NCBI GenBank assembly: GCA_902592675.1
Contig: CACJFJ010000006.1
Span: 1 to 62,987 of the forward strand
Origin: an uncultured Pelagibacteraceae bacterium
GTDB taxonomy: Bacteria; Pseudomonadota; Alphaproteobacteria; Pelagibacterales; Pelagibacteraceae
Direction: 5' to 3'
Length of the DNA stretch: 62,987 nt
Below, piece after piece: positions 37,857 through 47,197 of this stretch. A program made the position numbers and the translations under genes. The notes under the pieces are model-generated. The model made no database searches and was not told the origin of the DNA. It was given only the letters and a program-made list of their open reading frames with translations. Position 1 is the stretch's first letter. The number at the start of each line of letters is the position of its first letter.

Positions 37857-38357
37857 TTATCTATAAAGCGAAGTTAATTCGTTGTTACCTGCTGCAACAC
37901 ATGGGGATTTAAAACATGTTCCCACAACCCATTCAGAACCAGGTTCAGATAAAAAATTTGATGACATAACAAAAATTACTCCCATCTCTACTGATTGTCC
38001 TGCTTTTCCTTCAGCTTTAATTCTTGGATCTGGATCAGTTTTTACTTTTGAGTCTGTTGAAAAAGGATTTTCAATATTTAAATTATTATTTATATAGTTT
38101 ACTATTTTTGATGAAATCCATTCTTCATTGCAGGCATCACCCCAAATAGTTTTCTTATCCTCATCATTATTTCCACAATTATTTATTTCGCCATTTATAA
38201 AATCTACAACTTTTTGATGATTTTCTTTTACCAGATTTGCTTTTGCCTCAACCGCAGGTCTGGTACTTGCTGTCCATATAAGCATTCCAACAACATAGAT
38301 GACTGACATAGTTACTAAAGCTTCCAAAAGACCAAAATTTTTAAAATTTATTCGCAT
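37857..38357 (-). CDS. Type IV pilin-like exported protein
   Basis: 166 residues. After six polar residues comes NFGLLEALVTMSVIYVVGMLIW, which matches the prepilin N-terminus (F at +1, Glu at +5, then a hydrophobic helix), but the residue before Phe is Asn rather than the usual Gly, so processing is doubtful. The rest is a Cys-containing globular region with WIS, PDPRIKAEGKAGQSVEMGV and a C-terminal GTCFKSPCVAAG. No other pilus genes are near. It sits oddly inside a catabolic cluster. Confidence 0.6.
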   Translation of the reverse strand: MRINFKNFGLLEALVTMSVIYVVGMLIWTASTRPAVEAKANLVKENHQKVVDFINGEINNCGNNDEDKKTIWGDACNEEWISSKIVNYINNNLNIENPFSTDSKVKTDPDPRIKAEGKAGQSVEMGVIFVMSSNFLSEPGSEWVVGTCFKSPCVAAGNNELTSLYR

Positions 38358-38359
38358 AA

Positions 38360-39322
38360 TTAAAGTTTAATTATTTTAGATTTGTCTAATTTTTTTTCAA
38401 AAAAATCAATAATATTTTGTATTGTTTCTTTTCCCATTCTTATCATACATTCTTCAGTGAATGCTGCAGTGTGAGGACTTAAAAAAACTTTATCATTTTT
38501 AAGTAATGGGTTATCAGACTTAGGTGGTTCTGTCTCAAATACATCTAAACCTGCACCAAAGATTAGATTTTCTCTTAATGCTTTATCTAAATCAACTTCA
38601 TTAATAATTCCACCTCTAGCTGCATTAACAACAATACAATTTGTTTTCATAGATCTTAAAAGATCATAGTTTACAATATTTTTTGTCTCATCGTTAAGAG
38701 GCATATGTAAAGAGATAGCATCCATCTCTTTAACTGCTTCTTTTAAATCATTTACTTTTTTTCCACCCAAAGATTTTATTTTTTCATCATTTATATAAGG
38801 GTCATAAACATAAACATTCATTTCAAAACCCAAACATCTTTTTATCAATGCTTGTCCAATTCTACCAAAACCAGCAATTAAAATATTTTTTCCCCAGAGT
38901 TCAATTGTTTTTGGTAATTTATTTCTGTCATTAAATTTTCCTAATTTTACTGATTGATCGTACATATCTTTTCTTTTTGAAATATTTAAAAGCATAAACA
39001 TCACATGTTCTGCTACCGCAACAGCATTAGCAGTTGCTGTTATAGTTAAGGTTGCTCCAATTTCCTTTGTGCTTTTAAGATCAATATTATCGTAACCAAC
39101 GCCGTGTCTTGAAATAACCTGAAGTTTTTTAGCAGAGCTAATTATTTCATTAGGTAATTTTGCTGTTCTTATTGAGATTGCATCGCAATCAACTATTTTC
39201 TGTTTCAAGTCCTCATTAATTTCATCAAAGATCTCAAATTCATAACTGGAATTACCTTTGAGCAAATTTATACCTTCTTGATGAATGTTTTGAATTACAA
39301 GAATTTTCTTTTTTTCTGGCAC
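38360..39322 (-). CDS. D-2-hydroxyacid dehydrogenase (SerA-like)
   Basis: 320 residues, D-isomer-specific 2-hydroxyacid dehydrogenase. SRHGVGYDNID, NAVAVAEHVMFMLL, Rossmann motif GFGRIGQAL, NAARGGIINE with the catalytic Arg, DVFETEPP with the Glu, and SPHTAAFT with the catalytic His. No ACT domain, so it is unlikely to be the housekeeping serine enzyme. Two bases lie between its ATG and stop of the pilin-like gene; three separate it from the aldolase. Likely acts on a sugar-acid intermediate. Confidence 0.88.
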   Translation of the reverse strand: MPEKKKILVIQNIHQEGINLLKGNSSYEFEIFDEINEDLKQKIVDCDAISIRTAKLPNEIISSAKKLQVISRHGVGYDNIDLKSTKEIGATLTITATANAVAVAEHVMFMLLNISKRKDMYDQSVKLGKFNDRNKLPKTIELWGKNILIAGFGRIGQALIKRCLGFEMNVYVYDPYINDEKIKSLGGKKVNDLKEAVKEMDAISLHMPLNDETKNIVNYDLLRSMKTNCIVVNAARGGIINEVDLDKALRENLIFGAGLDVFETEPPKSDNPLLKNDKVFLSPHTAAFTEECMIRMGKETIQNIIDFFEKKLDKSKIIKL

Positions 39323-39325
39323 TTT

Positions 39326-40120
39326 TTAATATGCTTTTGACTCTTCTTTTTTATTTGATGAGCCTTTCATTTTATCAACTATTGCTTTAGCACCAGTACT
39401 CATTGCTCTTTGATCTGCTCCAATAGTTACAAAATTAAATCCTTTATCAATCATTTTTAAAGCATATTCAGGCGTACCATTATGAATACCTGCAAAAATT
39501 TTATTTTTTTTAGCATGCTCTAAAATTTTTAGAATTTGAGAATATGCTTTTGAATTTTCCGGTTTATCAAATCCTGGTTCTTCACCAATAGCTAAACTTA
39601 GGTCCGCTGGCCCAATATAAATACCGTCTAAACCTTTTACAGACATTATTTCATCAAGCTTGTCTAAAGACTCTTTAGTTTCTATCATTGCAAACTTAAG
39701 CATTTCTTGATCTGCATGTTTAGCATAATCAGATCCCCCGTAAATAAGTCCTCTTACTGGTCCAAAACTTCTATATCCATTAGGTGGATACATACAAGCT
39801 TGTACAAATTTTTCAGCCTCTTCTTTGTTACTGACCATTGGACAAATGATACCATAACAACCTGCATCTAATATTTTCATTATTTGGCCTGGTTCATTCC
39901 AATTAACTCTTGCTAATGGAGTTACATTTGTAGATGAAATAGTTTGCAACATTGGAAGAGCATTTGAATAATCAACTAAACCATGTTGCATATCTATAGT
40001 TAAAGAGTCCCAACCCTGATGAGCCATTGCCTCTGCAGACACGGTACTTGGTATTTGAAGCCAACCATTGATGACTGGTTTACCCTCATTCATCATCTTT
40101 TTTATTTTATTTTCTCTCAT
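39326..40120 (-). CDS. HpcH/HpaI-family class II aldolase
   Basis: Cleaves 2-keto-3-deoxy acids to pyruvate and an aldehyde, metal-dependent. 264 residues, TIM barrel. NGWLQIPS, DSLTIDMQHG with the catalytic His, RVNWNEPGQIMKILDAG, metal ligands Glu in MIETKES and Asp in IGPADLS, HNGTPEYA near the end. Possible substrates include 2-keto-3-deoxy-glucarate-type acids. Same operon as the dehydrogenases on either side. Confidence 0.88.
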   Translation of the reverse strand: MRENKIKKMMNEGKPVINGWLQIPSTVSAEAMAHQGWDSLTIDMQHGLVDYSNALPMLQTISSTNVTPLARVNWNEPGQIMKILDAGCYGIICPMVSNKEEAEKFVQACMYPPNGYRSFGPVRGLIYGGSDYAKHADQEMLKFAMIETKESLDKLDEIMSVKGLDGIYIGPADLSLAIGEEPGFDKPENSKAYSQILKILEHAKKNKIFAGIHNGTPEYALKMIDKGFNFVTIGADQRAMSTGAKAIVDKMKGSSNKKEESKAY

Positions 40121-41563
40121 TTAATTTTTAAGACCGAGATGAGTATATTTAATATTTAAATAATCTTTAATTGCCATTGATCCACCTTCACGACCATAAC
40201 CAGTCTGTTTAATTCCTCCAAAAGGTGCTTCAGCAACTGCTACAGCGGCTGTATTAACTGCAACACATCCAGTTTCCATTAACTCAGAAGCCTTGTGAGC
40301 TTGCTCCATTGAGTTTGTATAAACATAACTACATAAACCTAAATCATTATCATTAGCTCTCTCAATTACCTCATCGAAAGTTTTGAATGACAGCATAGGA
40401 ACTAGTGGTCCAAAAGGCTCTTGTTTCATGATTGTAAAATCATCTTTTACATTATCAAACACAGTAGGCTCATAAAAATAACCTTTATTAAAACCAGATG
40501 GTCTTTTTCCACCTAGTAAAACTTTAGCACCTTCTTTTTTTGTTGTTTCAACAAGCTCCTCAATTTCACTAAGTCTTTTTGCTGTTGTCATTGGTCCAAG
40601 CTGAACACCTTCATCTAAACCATTTCCTATTTTAAGCTTTTTAGTTTTTTCTATAAATTTATTTATAAACTCATCTTTTTTACTTTCTTGAATATAAAAT
40701 CGATTAGGAGATATGCAAACTTGACCATTATTTCTAAATTTTGCTGTAATCGCCATGTCAGCTACAGTATCTATATTTGAGTCCTCAAAAACAATAAAAG
40801 GCGAATGACCACTTAATTCCATGGTAACTCTTTGAACTTTATCTGCAGCTTTTTTCAAAATTAGTTTTCCAACTCTAGTAGAACCAGTAATAGAAACTTT
40901 TTTAACAATATCCGACTCTATAAGTTGTTCCGAAACAGATGCTGGATCACCAGAAAGCAAGTTTACGACCCCTTCAGGTACTCCACTTTCCCTACAAATA
41001 TCAACCAATTCCATTACGGTTCCAGGTGTAATTACATCTGGTTTACAAATCACTGAACAACCTGCAGCAAGAGCAGTTGATATTTTTCTTGATGCTAATA
41101 TTAATGGAAAATTCCATGGTACTAATGCAGCAACTACACCAACTGGCTGATAATAAACATGGACTCTAGTATTTGGAAATCGACTTTCTACAGTTTGGCC
41201 ATATATTCTTTTTGTTTCTTCAGCATTCCATTCAAATATATCAGCAGCTCCTCCAGCTTCACCTACACCCTCTGCTAAAGGCTTTCCAACTTCTAAAGTT
41301 AACCATTTTGCGAGAACGTTTTGCTTTTCCCTTATCTTGTCTGCTATTTTTCTTATTATATTAGATCTTTGCCATGGGGCTGTGTTTCTCCAAACTTTCA
41401 ATCCTTTTTCTGCAGATTTAAGAGCCTTTTCAACATCAGATCTTCCAGCTTTAGACGCTTTACCAATTATTTCCTCAGTTGCAGGGTTGATTACTTCGTA
41501 AGTTTCATTTTTCTCAGATTTTTGCCACTTCCCATCAATGAATTGCCCAAATTTTTCGTACAT
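40121..41563 (-). CDS. NAD(P)-dependent semialdehyde dehydrogenase (SSADH/GabD-like)
   Basis: 480 residues. PWNFPLILASRKISTALAAG, CKPDVITPGTV, SITGSTRVGK, catalytic Glu in MELSGHSPF (Ser where ELGG is usual), catalytic Cys in NNGQVCISPNRF, and EAPFGGIKQTGYGREGG. The group covers succinate, glutarate and 2-oxoglutarate semialdehydes. Given the context it could oxidise an aldehyde released by the adjacent aldolase. Divergent from iolD with 60 bases between starts. Confidence 0.88.
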   Translation of the reverse strand: MYEKFGQFIDGKWQKSEKNETYEVINPATEEIIGKASKAGRSDVEKALKSAEKGLKVWRNTAPWQRSNIIRKIADKIREKQNVLAKWLTLEVGKPLAEGVGEAGGAADIFEWNAEETKRIYGQTVESRFPNTRVHVYYQPVGVVAALVPWNFPLILASRKISTALAAGCSVICKPDVITPGTVMELVDICRESGVPEGVVNLLSGDPASVSEQLIESDIVKKVSITGSTRVGKLILKKAADKVQRVTMELSGHSPFIVFEDSNIDTVADMAITAKFRNNGQVCISPNRFYIQESKKDEFINKFIEKTKKLKIGNGLDEGVQLGPMTTAKRLSEIEELVETTKKEGAKVLLGGKRPSGFNKGYFYEPTVFDNVKDDFTIMKQEPFGPLVPMLSFKTFDEVIERANDNDLGLCSYVYTNSMEQAHKASELMETGCVAVNTAAVAVAEAPFGGIKQTGYGREGGSMAIKDYLNIKYTHLGLKN

Positions 41564-41623
41564 AAAAATATTTCTAAGTTTTTTAGTGAAATTAATTTAT
41601 AATTTTGTTTTATATACTCAATT

Positions 41624-43468
41624 ATGAAAAAATTAAAGCTTACATGTGCTCATGCAATAGTTAAGCACTTAATTGCTCAAAAAATATTAATTGATGGTAA
41701 AAAACAACCACTTTTTCCTGGAGTGTTTGGTATCTTTGGTCATGGAAATGTTGCTTGTCTAGGTCAAGCTTTAGAAGAAAATAAAGATAAACTTCCGACT
41801 TATAGAGGCCATCACGAGCAGAATATGGCTTTGACTGGAGTAGCATACTCAAGAGCCAAAAGAAGAAAACAAATTTTTATCGCTACAAGTTCAGTTGGAC
41901 CGGGATCTACAAATTTGCTTACAGCAGCAGCCGTTGCTATGAGTAATAGAATACCAATATTATTTTTACCTGGTGATACATATGCAAATAGAATGCCGGA
42001 TCCTGTTCTTCAACAAGTTGAACATTTTAATAATCCAGGAATAACTGCAAATGATGCTTTCAAATCAGTTACGAGATATTTTGATAGAATTACAAGACCA
42101 GAACAAATTTTGCAATCTTTACCACAAGCTATTCAATTAATGATAGATCCTGCTGATGCTGGCCCAGCTTGTTTATCTTTATGTCAAGATACTCAAGGTG
42201 AAACGTTTGATTATCCAGAAGAGTTTTTTAAAGAGAGAGTTCACAACATTAGAAGACCAAAACCAGATGATTTTGAAATTAAGAAAGCAGCAGAGAAAAT
42301 TAAAAGTTGCAAAAATCCAATAATAATTTCTGGTGGGGGCGTTTTTTATTCAGGTGCTATGGAAGAATTAGGAAACTTTGCAATTAAACATAATATACCT
42401 GTTACTCAAACAGTGATGGGGTATTCTACTATGAAAAGAGATCATTCACATTTTCTTGGACCTATTGGAGGTTTAGGCGGTAAAGCGGCAAATAATTTTG
42501 CAAAAAAAACTGATCTTGCAATAGCCGTTGGAACTAAATTAGCTGATTTTACAACAGGCTCGTGGGCAAATTTTGAAAATCCGGATTTTGGATTAGTTTC
42601 ATTAAATATAACAAGACATGATGCAAATAAACATTTAGCTCAAGCCGTGGTTGGGGATGCAAAAGTTTCATTAATCGAACTTTCAAATGCTTTAGGAAGT
42701 TGGAAAGCAAATGATGATTGGTATAAAAAGTCTAGAGATGAATTAAAATCCTGGAATGAATACGTTGATAAAGAAAGTGGTCCAACAAATCAAAAATTAC
42801 CAAGCTATGCTCATGCAGTTGGTGCAATTTATAGAAATTCAGATCCCTCGGATATTGCTGTAACAGCAGCAGGTGGTTTGGTTGGAGAAGTGGTTCAAGT
42901 TTGGAGACCAAGAGAATTAAATACTCATGAAACAGAGTGGGGATTTAGTTGTATGAGTTATGAAATTTCTGGAGCTCTCGGGATTAAAATGGCCAATCCA
43001 AATAAAGATGTAATTGCATTCGTTGGAGACGGTTCATACTTATTATATAATTCTGATATTTATTCCTCGGTTATAACAAATAATAAATTAATCATCATCG
43101 TCTGTGACAATGGTGGTCACGCTGTAATTAATAGACTTCAACTCTTTAAAGGTGGAAAAGAATATAATTGTTTACTAGAAAGTTCTAATACACCAAATCT
43201 AGTTGGTGTTGATTTTGCTAAACATGCAGAAAGCATGGGAGCTAAATCTGAGCAAGTAAACTCTATTTCCGAATTAGAAGAAGCATTTAAAAGAGCAAAA
43301 AAATCTGATGTGACCTATGTTATTTCAATTAAAACTCATTCATATCAATGGCTAGAGGGATCAGCTTACTGGGAAAGTCCAACATTAGAAATTCCAAACA
43401 CCAAAGAAAATGAAGAGGCTTTAAAATTACATAAAGAGGGAAAAGCTAAACAAAGACAAGGTGTATAA
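41624..43468 (+). CDS. iolD: 3D-(3,5/4)-trihydroxycyclohexane-1,2-dione acylhydrolase
   Basis: Thiamine-diphosphate enzyme opening the diketone ring to 5-deoxyglucuronate. 614 residues, ThDP family with IolD specifics: GIFGHGNVACLGQAL, YRGHHEQNMALTG with the catalytic Glu, SSVGPGSTNLL, PGDTYANRMPDPVLQQ, and the ThDP motif GDGSYLLYNSDIYSS. First gene of a plus-strand run iolD-oxidoreductase-ROK-FAH. Confidence 0.95.
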   Translation: MKKLKLTCAHAIVKHLIAQKILIDGKKQPLFPGVFGIFGHGNVACLGQALEENKDKLPTYRGHHEQNMALTGVAYSRAKRRKQIFIATSSVGPGSTNLLTAAAVAMSNRIPILFLPGDTYANRMPDPVLQQVEHFNNPGITANDAFKSVTRYFDRITRPEQILQSLPQAIQLMIDPADAGPACLSLCQDTQGETFDYPEEFFKERVHNIRRPKPDDFEIKKAAEKIKSCKNPIIISGGGVFYSGAMEELGNFAIKHNIPVTQTVMGYSTMKRDHSHFLGPIGGLGGKAANNFAKKTDLAIAVGTKLADFTTGSWANFENPDFGLVSLNITRHDANKHLAQAVVGDAKVSLIELSNALGSWKANDDWYKKSRDELKSWNEYVDKESGPTNQKLPSYAHAVGAIYRNSDPSDIAVTAAGGLVGEVVQVWRPRELNTHETEWGFSCMSYEISGALGIKMANPNKDVIAFVGDGSYLLYNSDIYSSVITNNKLIIIVCDNGGHAVINRLQLFKGGKEYNCLLESSNTPNLVGVDFAKHAESMGAKSEQVNSISELEEAFKRAKKSDVTYVISIKTHSYQWLEGSAYWESPTLEIPNTKENEEALKLHKEGKAKQRQGV

Positions 43469-43477
43469 ATCAACTAA

Positions 43478-44638
43478 ATGAATAAAGTTTTTAAAGTTGG
43501 ATTGATAGGTTGTGGCCATATAGCTGAAACTTATTTTAGAGCCCATAAGTATTTTAATAACTTCAAAATTATCAAATGTGCAGATGTAAAGAGTGAAGCA
43601 GCAAAAAAGTGTGCTAAGACCTATAGAATCCAAGCTGTATCTGTAAATGAATTGTTAAAGGATAAAAGAGTAGAGATCATTTTAAATTTAACACCACCAA
43701 AAGTTCATTATCAAATTGCAAAAAAATCTTTATTAAATGGAAAACATGTTTATTCAGAAAAACCTTTGGCTATTAATCTCAAAGATGGAAAAGAATTACT
43801 AAAAATTTCAAAAAGAAAAAAATTATATTTAGGAAATGCTCCAGATACATTTTTAGGTGGTGGTAATCAAAAATCTAAAGAATTGTTAGAAAATAAGAAC
43901 ATTGGAAAGGTAAATTTAGGAAATGCAATTTTTGCCTTTCCCGGTGTTCAATCTTATCATCCTAATCCTGAGCCATGGTTTGCTAAAAAAGAAGGGGGAC
44001 CAGTTATTGATATGGGTCCATATTATCTTACTGCTTTAGTAAATTTACTTGGACCAGCTAAAGAAGTTAAAGCCGCAAGTTTAATGAGAGGAGCTAGTTT
44101 TAGAACAATTGGTATTGGACCAAAAAAAGGAAAAAAAATTAAAGTAGAGTGTCCGACAACATATTTTACAACTATAATTTTTAAAAATGGAAGTATTATT
44201 AGATTAACTCTTTCTTTTGACGTTATTGCCCATCAAAGAAATCATATAGAACTTTATGGCACTAAAGGATCAATGATCGTCCCTGATCCAAATATGTTTG
44301 GTGGATCAGTTTTTGTTTGTAAAAAATTAGGTAATCCTTGGAAAGAATTTAAGACAAATCATATGAAATTAGGAAGAATAAATATCAGAACTCAAAGTTC
44401 TAGAGCAAATGAGTCCCCAACTAACGCTAATTATAGAGGAGTAGGGCTAGCAGAGATGGCTTATTGTATTTATAAAAAAAAAATTCACCGATGTAACGGT
44501 GAGGTATCTTTACATGTTCTTGATTTAATTCAATCAACTATGAACTCTGCAAAAACTAATAAGGCAGTTAAATTAACTACTTCATGCAAAATACCAAAAT
44601 TGTTTACCTATAAAGAAATTCAAAAAATAATGAGATAA
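43478..44638 (+). CDS. Gfo/Idh/MocA oxidoreductase, possible inositol or sugar dehydrogenase
   Basis: 386 residues. Rossmann GLIGCGHIAETYFRA, NLTPPKVHYQIAKKSL, SEKPLAINL, and the catalytic region GGPVIDMGPYYLTALVNLLG with Asp/Tyr. Longer than IolG and diverged. In this setting it could act on scyllo- or other inositols, or a keto-sugar. Nine bases separate it from iolD. Confidence 0.82.
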   Translation: MNKVFKVGLIGCGHIAETYFRAHKYFNNFKIIKCADVKSEAAKKCAKTYRIQAVSVNELLKDKRVEIILNLTPPKVHYQIAKKSLLNGKHVYSEKPLAINLKDGKELLKISKRKKLYLGNAPDTFLGGGNQKSKELLENKNIGKVNLGNAIFAFPGVQSYHPNPEPWFAKKEGGPVIDMGPYYLTALVNLLGPAKEVKAASLMRGASFRTIGIGPKKGKKIKVECPTTYFTTIIFKNGSIIRLTLSFDVIAHQRNHIELYGTKGSMIVPDPNMFGGSVFVCKKLGNPWKEFKTNHMKLGRINIRTQSSRANESPTNANYRGVGLAEMAYCIYKKKIHRCNGEVSLHVLDLIQSTMNSAKTNKAVKLTTSCKIPKLFTYKEIQKIMR

Positions 44639-44641
44639 TTT

Positions 44642-45544
44642 ATGCAAATAGGGATTGATCTTGGAGCTAGTAAAATAGAATATGTTTTGTTAGACGATAG
44701 CGGTAATGAACATCACAGAGAAAGAATAGAGGTTCCTAAAGATTATAAAAATACTTTAGCAGTCATAAAAAAAATAGTAATTGATTTAGAAAAAAAAGCT
44801 GGAAAAGAGTTACCTGTAGGTGTTTGTCATCCAGGTATTCATTCTATTCAAACTGGATTAGTTAAAAATGCGCCAAACTCTTTTTGGATTAACGGTAAAC
44901 CTCTACAGAGAGATTTAAGAGCAGAAATTGGTAAAGAAATTTATTGTGAAAATGACGCTAATTGTTTTGCTCTATCTGAGGCAATCGATGGATCTGGAAA
45001 ACATTATAAGATTGTTTTTGGAGTAATTTTAGGCTCTGGCGTTGGTGGTGGATTAGTTATTGATAAAAGAATAGTAAATGGACCAAATGGGATAACTGGA
45101 GAGTGGGGACATAATCAAATTCCAAGTGTTTGTATTGATGGAATTCAAATAAAAAAAACAAACTTAAGAGCTGGGGAAATTGAAAATTATGTTGCTGGTT
45201 TAGGAATTTCTAGAGCATTTAAAAATAAATTTAAAAAAGATTTACCTGCTCAGAAAATTTTTGAAATGCACAGAAAACTTGATTTAGATGCAGAAAAACT
45301 AATTGATAATTATAAAGATCAACTAGCGATGTCGTTAGCAACTGTTGTAAATATCATAGACCCAGATGTATTTGTTTTTGGAGGTGGTGTTTCAAATGAA
45401 ATTGATTTTTTAGATGAGATTAAACAAAAAATGAAAAAATTTGTCGCTGGAGGTGAATTCGAGGGAACATTTTTAAAACCAAAATTTGGAGATGCTAGTG
45501 GTGTCAGAGGTGCGGCGAGATTAGCAAGAACAACAAATTACTAA
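44642..45544 (+). CDS. ROK-family sugar kinase lacking the zinc-finger cysteines
   Basis: 300 residues, ASKHA fold: N-terminal IGIDLGASKIEYVLLD phosphate loop, catalytic Asp105 in ENDANC, GSGVGGGLVI, EWGHNQ with the conserved His157. The usual ROK zinc site CxCGxxGCxE is missing: only one Cys (164) remains, followed by IKKTNLRAGEIENYVAG. Three bases after the Gfo gene. Likely phosphorylates a sugar or polyol intermediate of this pathway. Confidence 0.83.
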   Translation: MQIGIDLGASKIEYVLLDDSGNEHHRERIEVPKDYKNTLAVIKKIVIDLEKKAGKELPVGVCHPGIHSIQTGLVKNAPNSFWINGKPLQRDLRAEIGKEIYCENDANCFALSEAIDGSGKHYKIVFGVILGSGVGGGLVIDKRIVNGPNGITGEWGHNQIPSVCIDGIQIKKTNLRAGEIENYVAGLGISRAFKNKFKKDLPAQKIFEMHRKLDLDAEKLIDNYKDQLAMSLATVVNIIDPDVFVFGGGVSNEIDFLDEIKQKMKKFVAGGEFEGTFLKPKFGDASGVRGAARLARTTNY

Positions 45545-45549
45545 ATAAG

Positions 45550-45585
45550 TTTATTATTTGCATATCATCAAGTTGAAATAATAAA
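45550..45585. repeat. AT-only inverted repeat upstream of the FAH-family gene
   Basis: TTTATTATTT (45550-45559) and its complement (45576-45585) around a 16-base loop, between the ROK stop and the next gene. Pairing is perfect but purely A-T, which is common by chance in this DNA. It could be a weak transcript end or operator. Confidence 0.35.
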
Positions 45586-45622
45586 TGATTTAACCTATTA
45601 TTAAATTGAAGGAGTAAAAATA

Positions 45623-46471
45623 ATGAAATTATGTAGAATTGGTAATATTGGAAATGAAAAACCAGCATTAATCGATAATGAAAATAATTACAGAGATTTA
45701 TCATCTGTAATAGATGATTTAAATCCAGAGACATTAAATTTTGATACAATTGAAAAAATTAAGAATACTGAAATTTCAGCTTTGCCAAAATTGGACTCCA
45801 AATTAAGAATAGGCGCTTGTGTTTCAAAACCAGCTAAATTTATTGGAATAGGATTAAACTTTAAAGATCATGCTGAAGAACAAAATTTACCAATTCCAAA
45901 AGAACCGATAATTTTTTCAAAGTTTACAAGTTGTATTACTGGACCTAATGATCCAATCATTGTTCCTAAAGGATCTAATCATACAGATTGGGAGGTTGAA
46001 TTAGGTTTTGTGATTGGAAAAAAAGCAATAAATGTTAGCGTTGAAAATGCATTAGATCATGTTCTTGGTTTTTTTCTTGTTAATGATGTTAGTGAGAGAA
46101 ACTTTCAAAAAAATAAAGGTTTAACTTGGGACAAAGGAAAAGGTTTTGATACTTTTGGTCCTATAGGTCCATATATAGTTACAGCAGATGAGTTGCCAGA
46201 TTTTCAAAAACTAAATATGTTTTTAGATGTTGATGGTAAGAGAATGCAAACTGGAAACACTGAAAAAATGATATTTGATGTAAAAACTTTAGTATCATAT
46301 ATGAGTTCTTGTATGAGTTTGCATCCCGGTGACATTTGTTGCACAGGCACACCTCCAGGGGTTGGAGAAAATATGAAACCACCATATTTTCTTAAAGGAG
46401 GGGAAGAAGTTGTTTTAGGTATTGATAAATTAGGGCAACAAAAACATCAAGTTATTCCTTATAAAGATTAA
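45623..46471 (+). CDS. Fumarylacetoacetate hydrolase-family protein
   Basis: 282 residues. FAH fold marks: IGIGLNFKDHAEE, PIIFSKFTSCITGPNDPI, metal ligands in DWEVELGFVIG (Glu, Glu) with a later Asp in FLVNDVSER, and CTGTPPGVG. Such enzymes hydrolyse or decarboxylate 2-keto-3-deoxy or oxo-acid intermediates; examples are 2,4-diketo-3-deoxy-fuconate hydrolase. A strong GAAGGAG ribosome site precedes it. Presumed end step of the catabolic cluster. Confidence 0.87.
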   Translation: MKLCRIGNIGNEKPALIDNENNYRDLSSVIDDLNPETLNFDTIEKIKNTEISALPKLDSKLRIGACVSKPAKFIGIGLNFKDHAEEQNLPIPKEPIIFSKFTSCITGPNDPIIVPKGSNHTDWEVELGFVIGKKAINVSVENALDHVLGFFLVNDVSERNFQKNKGLTWDKGKGFDTFGPIGPYIVTADELPDFQKLNMFLDVDGKRMQTGNTEKMIFDVKTLVSYMSSCMSLHPGDICCTGTPPGVGENMKPPYFLKGGEEVVLGIDKLGQQKHQVIPYKD

Positions 46472-46482
46472 TATTAAATTGA

Positions 46483-47190
46483 ATGATTGAATTAACTATT
46501 GCTTTAGGAGCGGGTTTGATAAGTTTTTTATCCCCTTGTGTTTTACCTCTTATTCCTGGTTATATTTCATATATTTCAGGCAGTTCGTTAAACGAGTTGA
46601 TTGAAAAAAAAAATGTGAATCTATTTCCACTCATTTTATTTACAATAGGTTTTTCTATAGTTTTTATAATTTTTGGAGCAGCCTCGACTTTTTTAGGAAA
46701 TATTTTGTTACAAAATTCTTATGAATTAAGAATAGTGGCTGGTTTGATAATCATCATTTTATCTCTTCATATAATTGGCCTGATAAATCTAAAATTTTTG
46801 AATTATGAAAAAAGAATTCAAACTAATATAAGCAAGAACCTTTTTAGTCCGATTTTAATAGGTATGGCTTTTGCTTTTGGATGGACACCTTGTATAGGCC
46901 CTATTCTTGGATCAATTTTAGTGCTTGCATCAACTGAAGAAAGTTTATCTCAAGGTATCTTGCTTTTATCATTTTATTCAATTGGTTTAGCTATACCATT
47001 TATTTTATCTGGATATCTTATTCAAAAATTTCTTTTGTTTTCAAAAGATTTTAAAAAAAATATTAACAAAGTGTCAAAAATTGGTGGAGTAATATTACTG
47101 ATAACAGGGTTATTAATTATTACAAATCAGTTACAAGCTTTAGGTTTTTATTTACTAAATATATTTCCTTTTTTACAAAATTTTGGATAA
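46483..47190 (+). CDS. ccdA: Cytochrome c biogenesis / thiol-disulfide electron carrier CcdA
   Basis: 235 residues, six membrane helices, DsbD beta-domain family. It passes reducing power across the inner membrane. Redox cysteines: Cys19 in FLSPCVLPLIPG and Cys137 in FGWTPCIGPILGS, each followed by the family Pro. Could supply cytochrome c maturation or an exported MsrB; the latter lies 10 kb away and the link is inference. Confidence 0.92.
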   Translation: MIELTIALGAGLISFLSPCVLPLIPGYISYISGSSLNELIEKKNVNLFPLILFTIGFSIVFIIFGAASTFLGNILLQNSYELRIVAGLIIIILSLHIIGLINLKFLNYEKRIQTNISKNLFSPILIGMAFAFGWTPCIGPILGSILVLASTEESLSQGILLLSFYSIGLAIPFILSGYLIQKFLLFSKDFKKNINKVSKIGGVILLITGLLIITNQLQALGFYLLNIFPFLQNFG

Positions 47191-47197
47191 TTACCTT

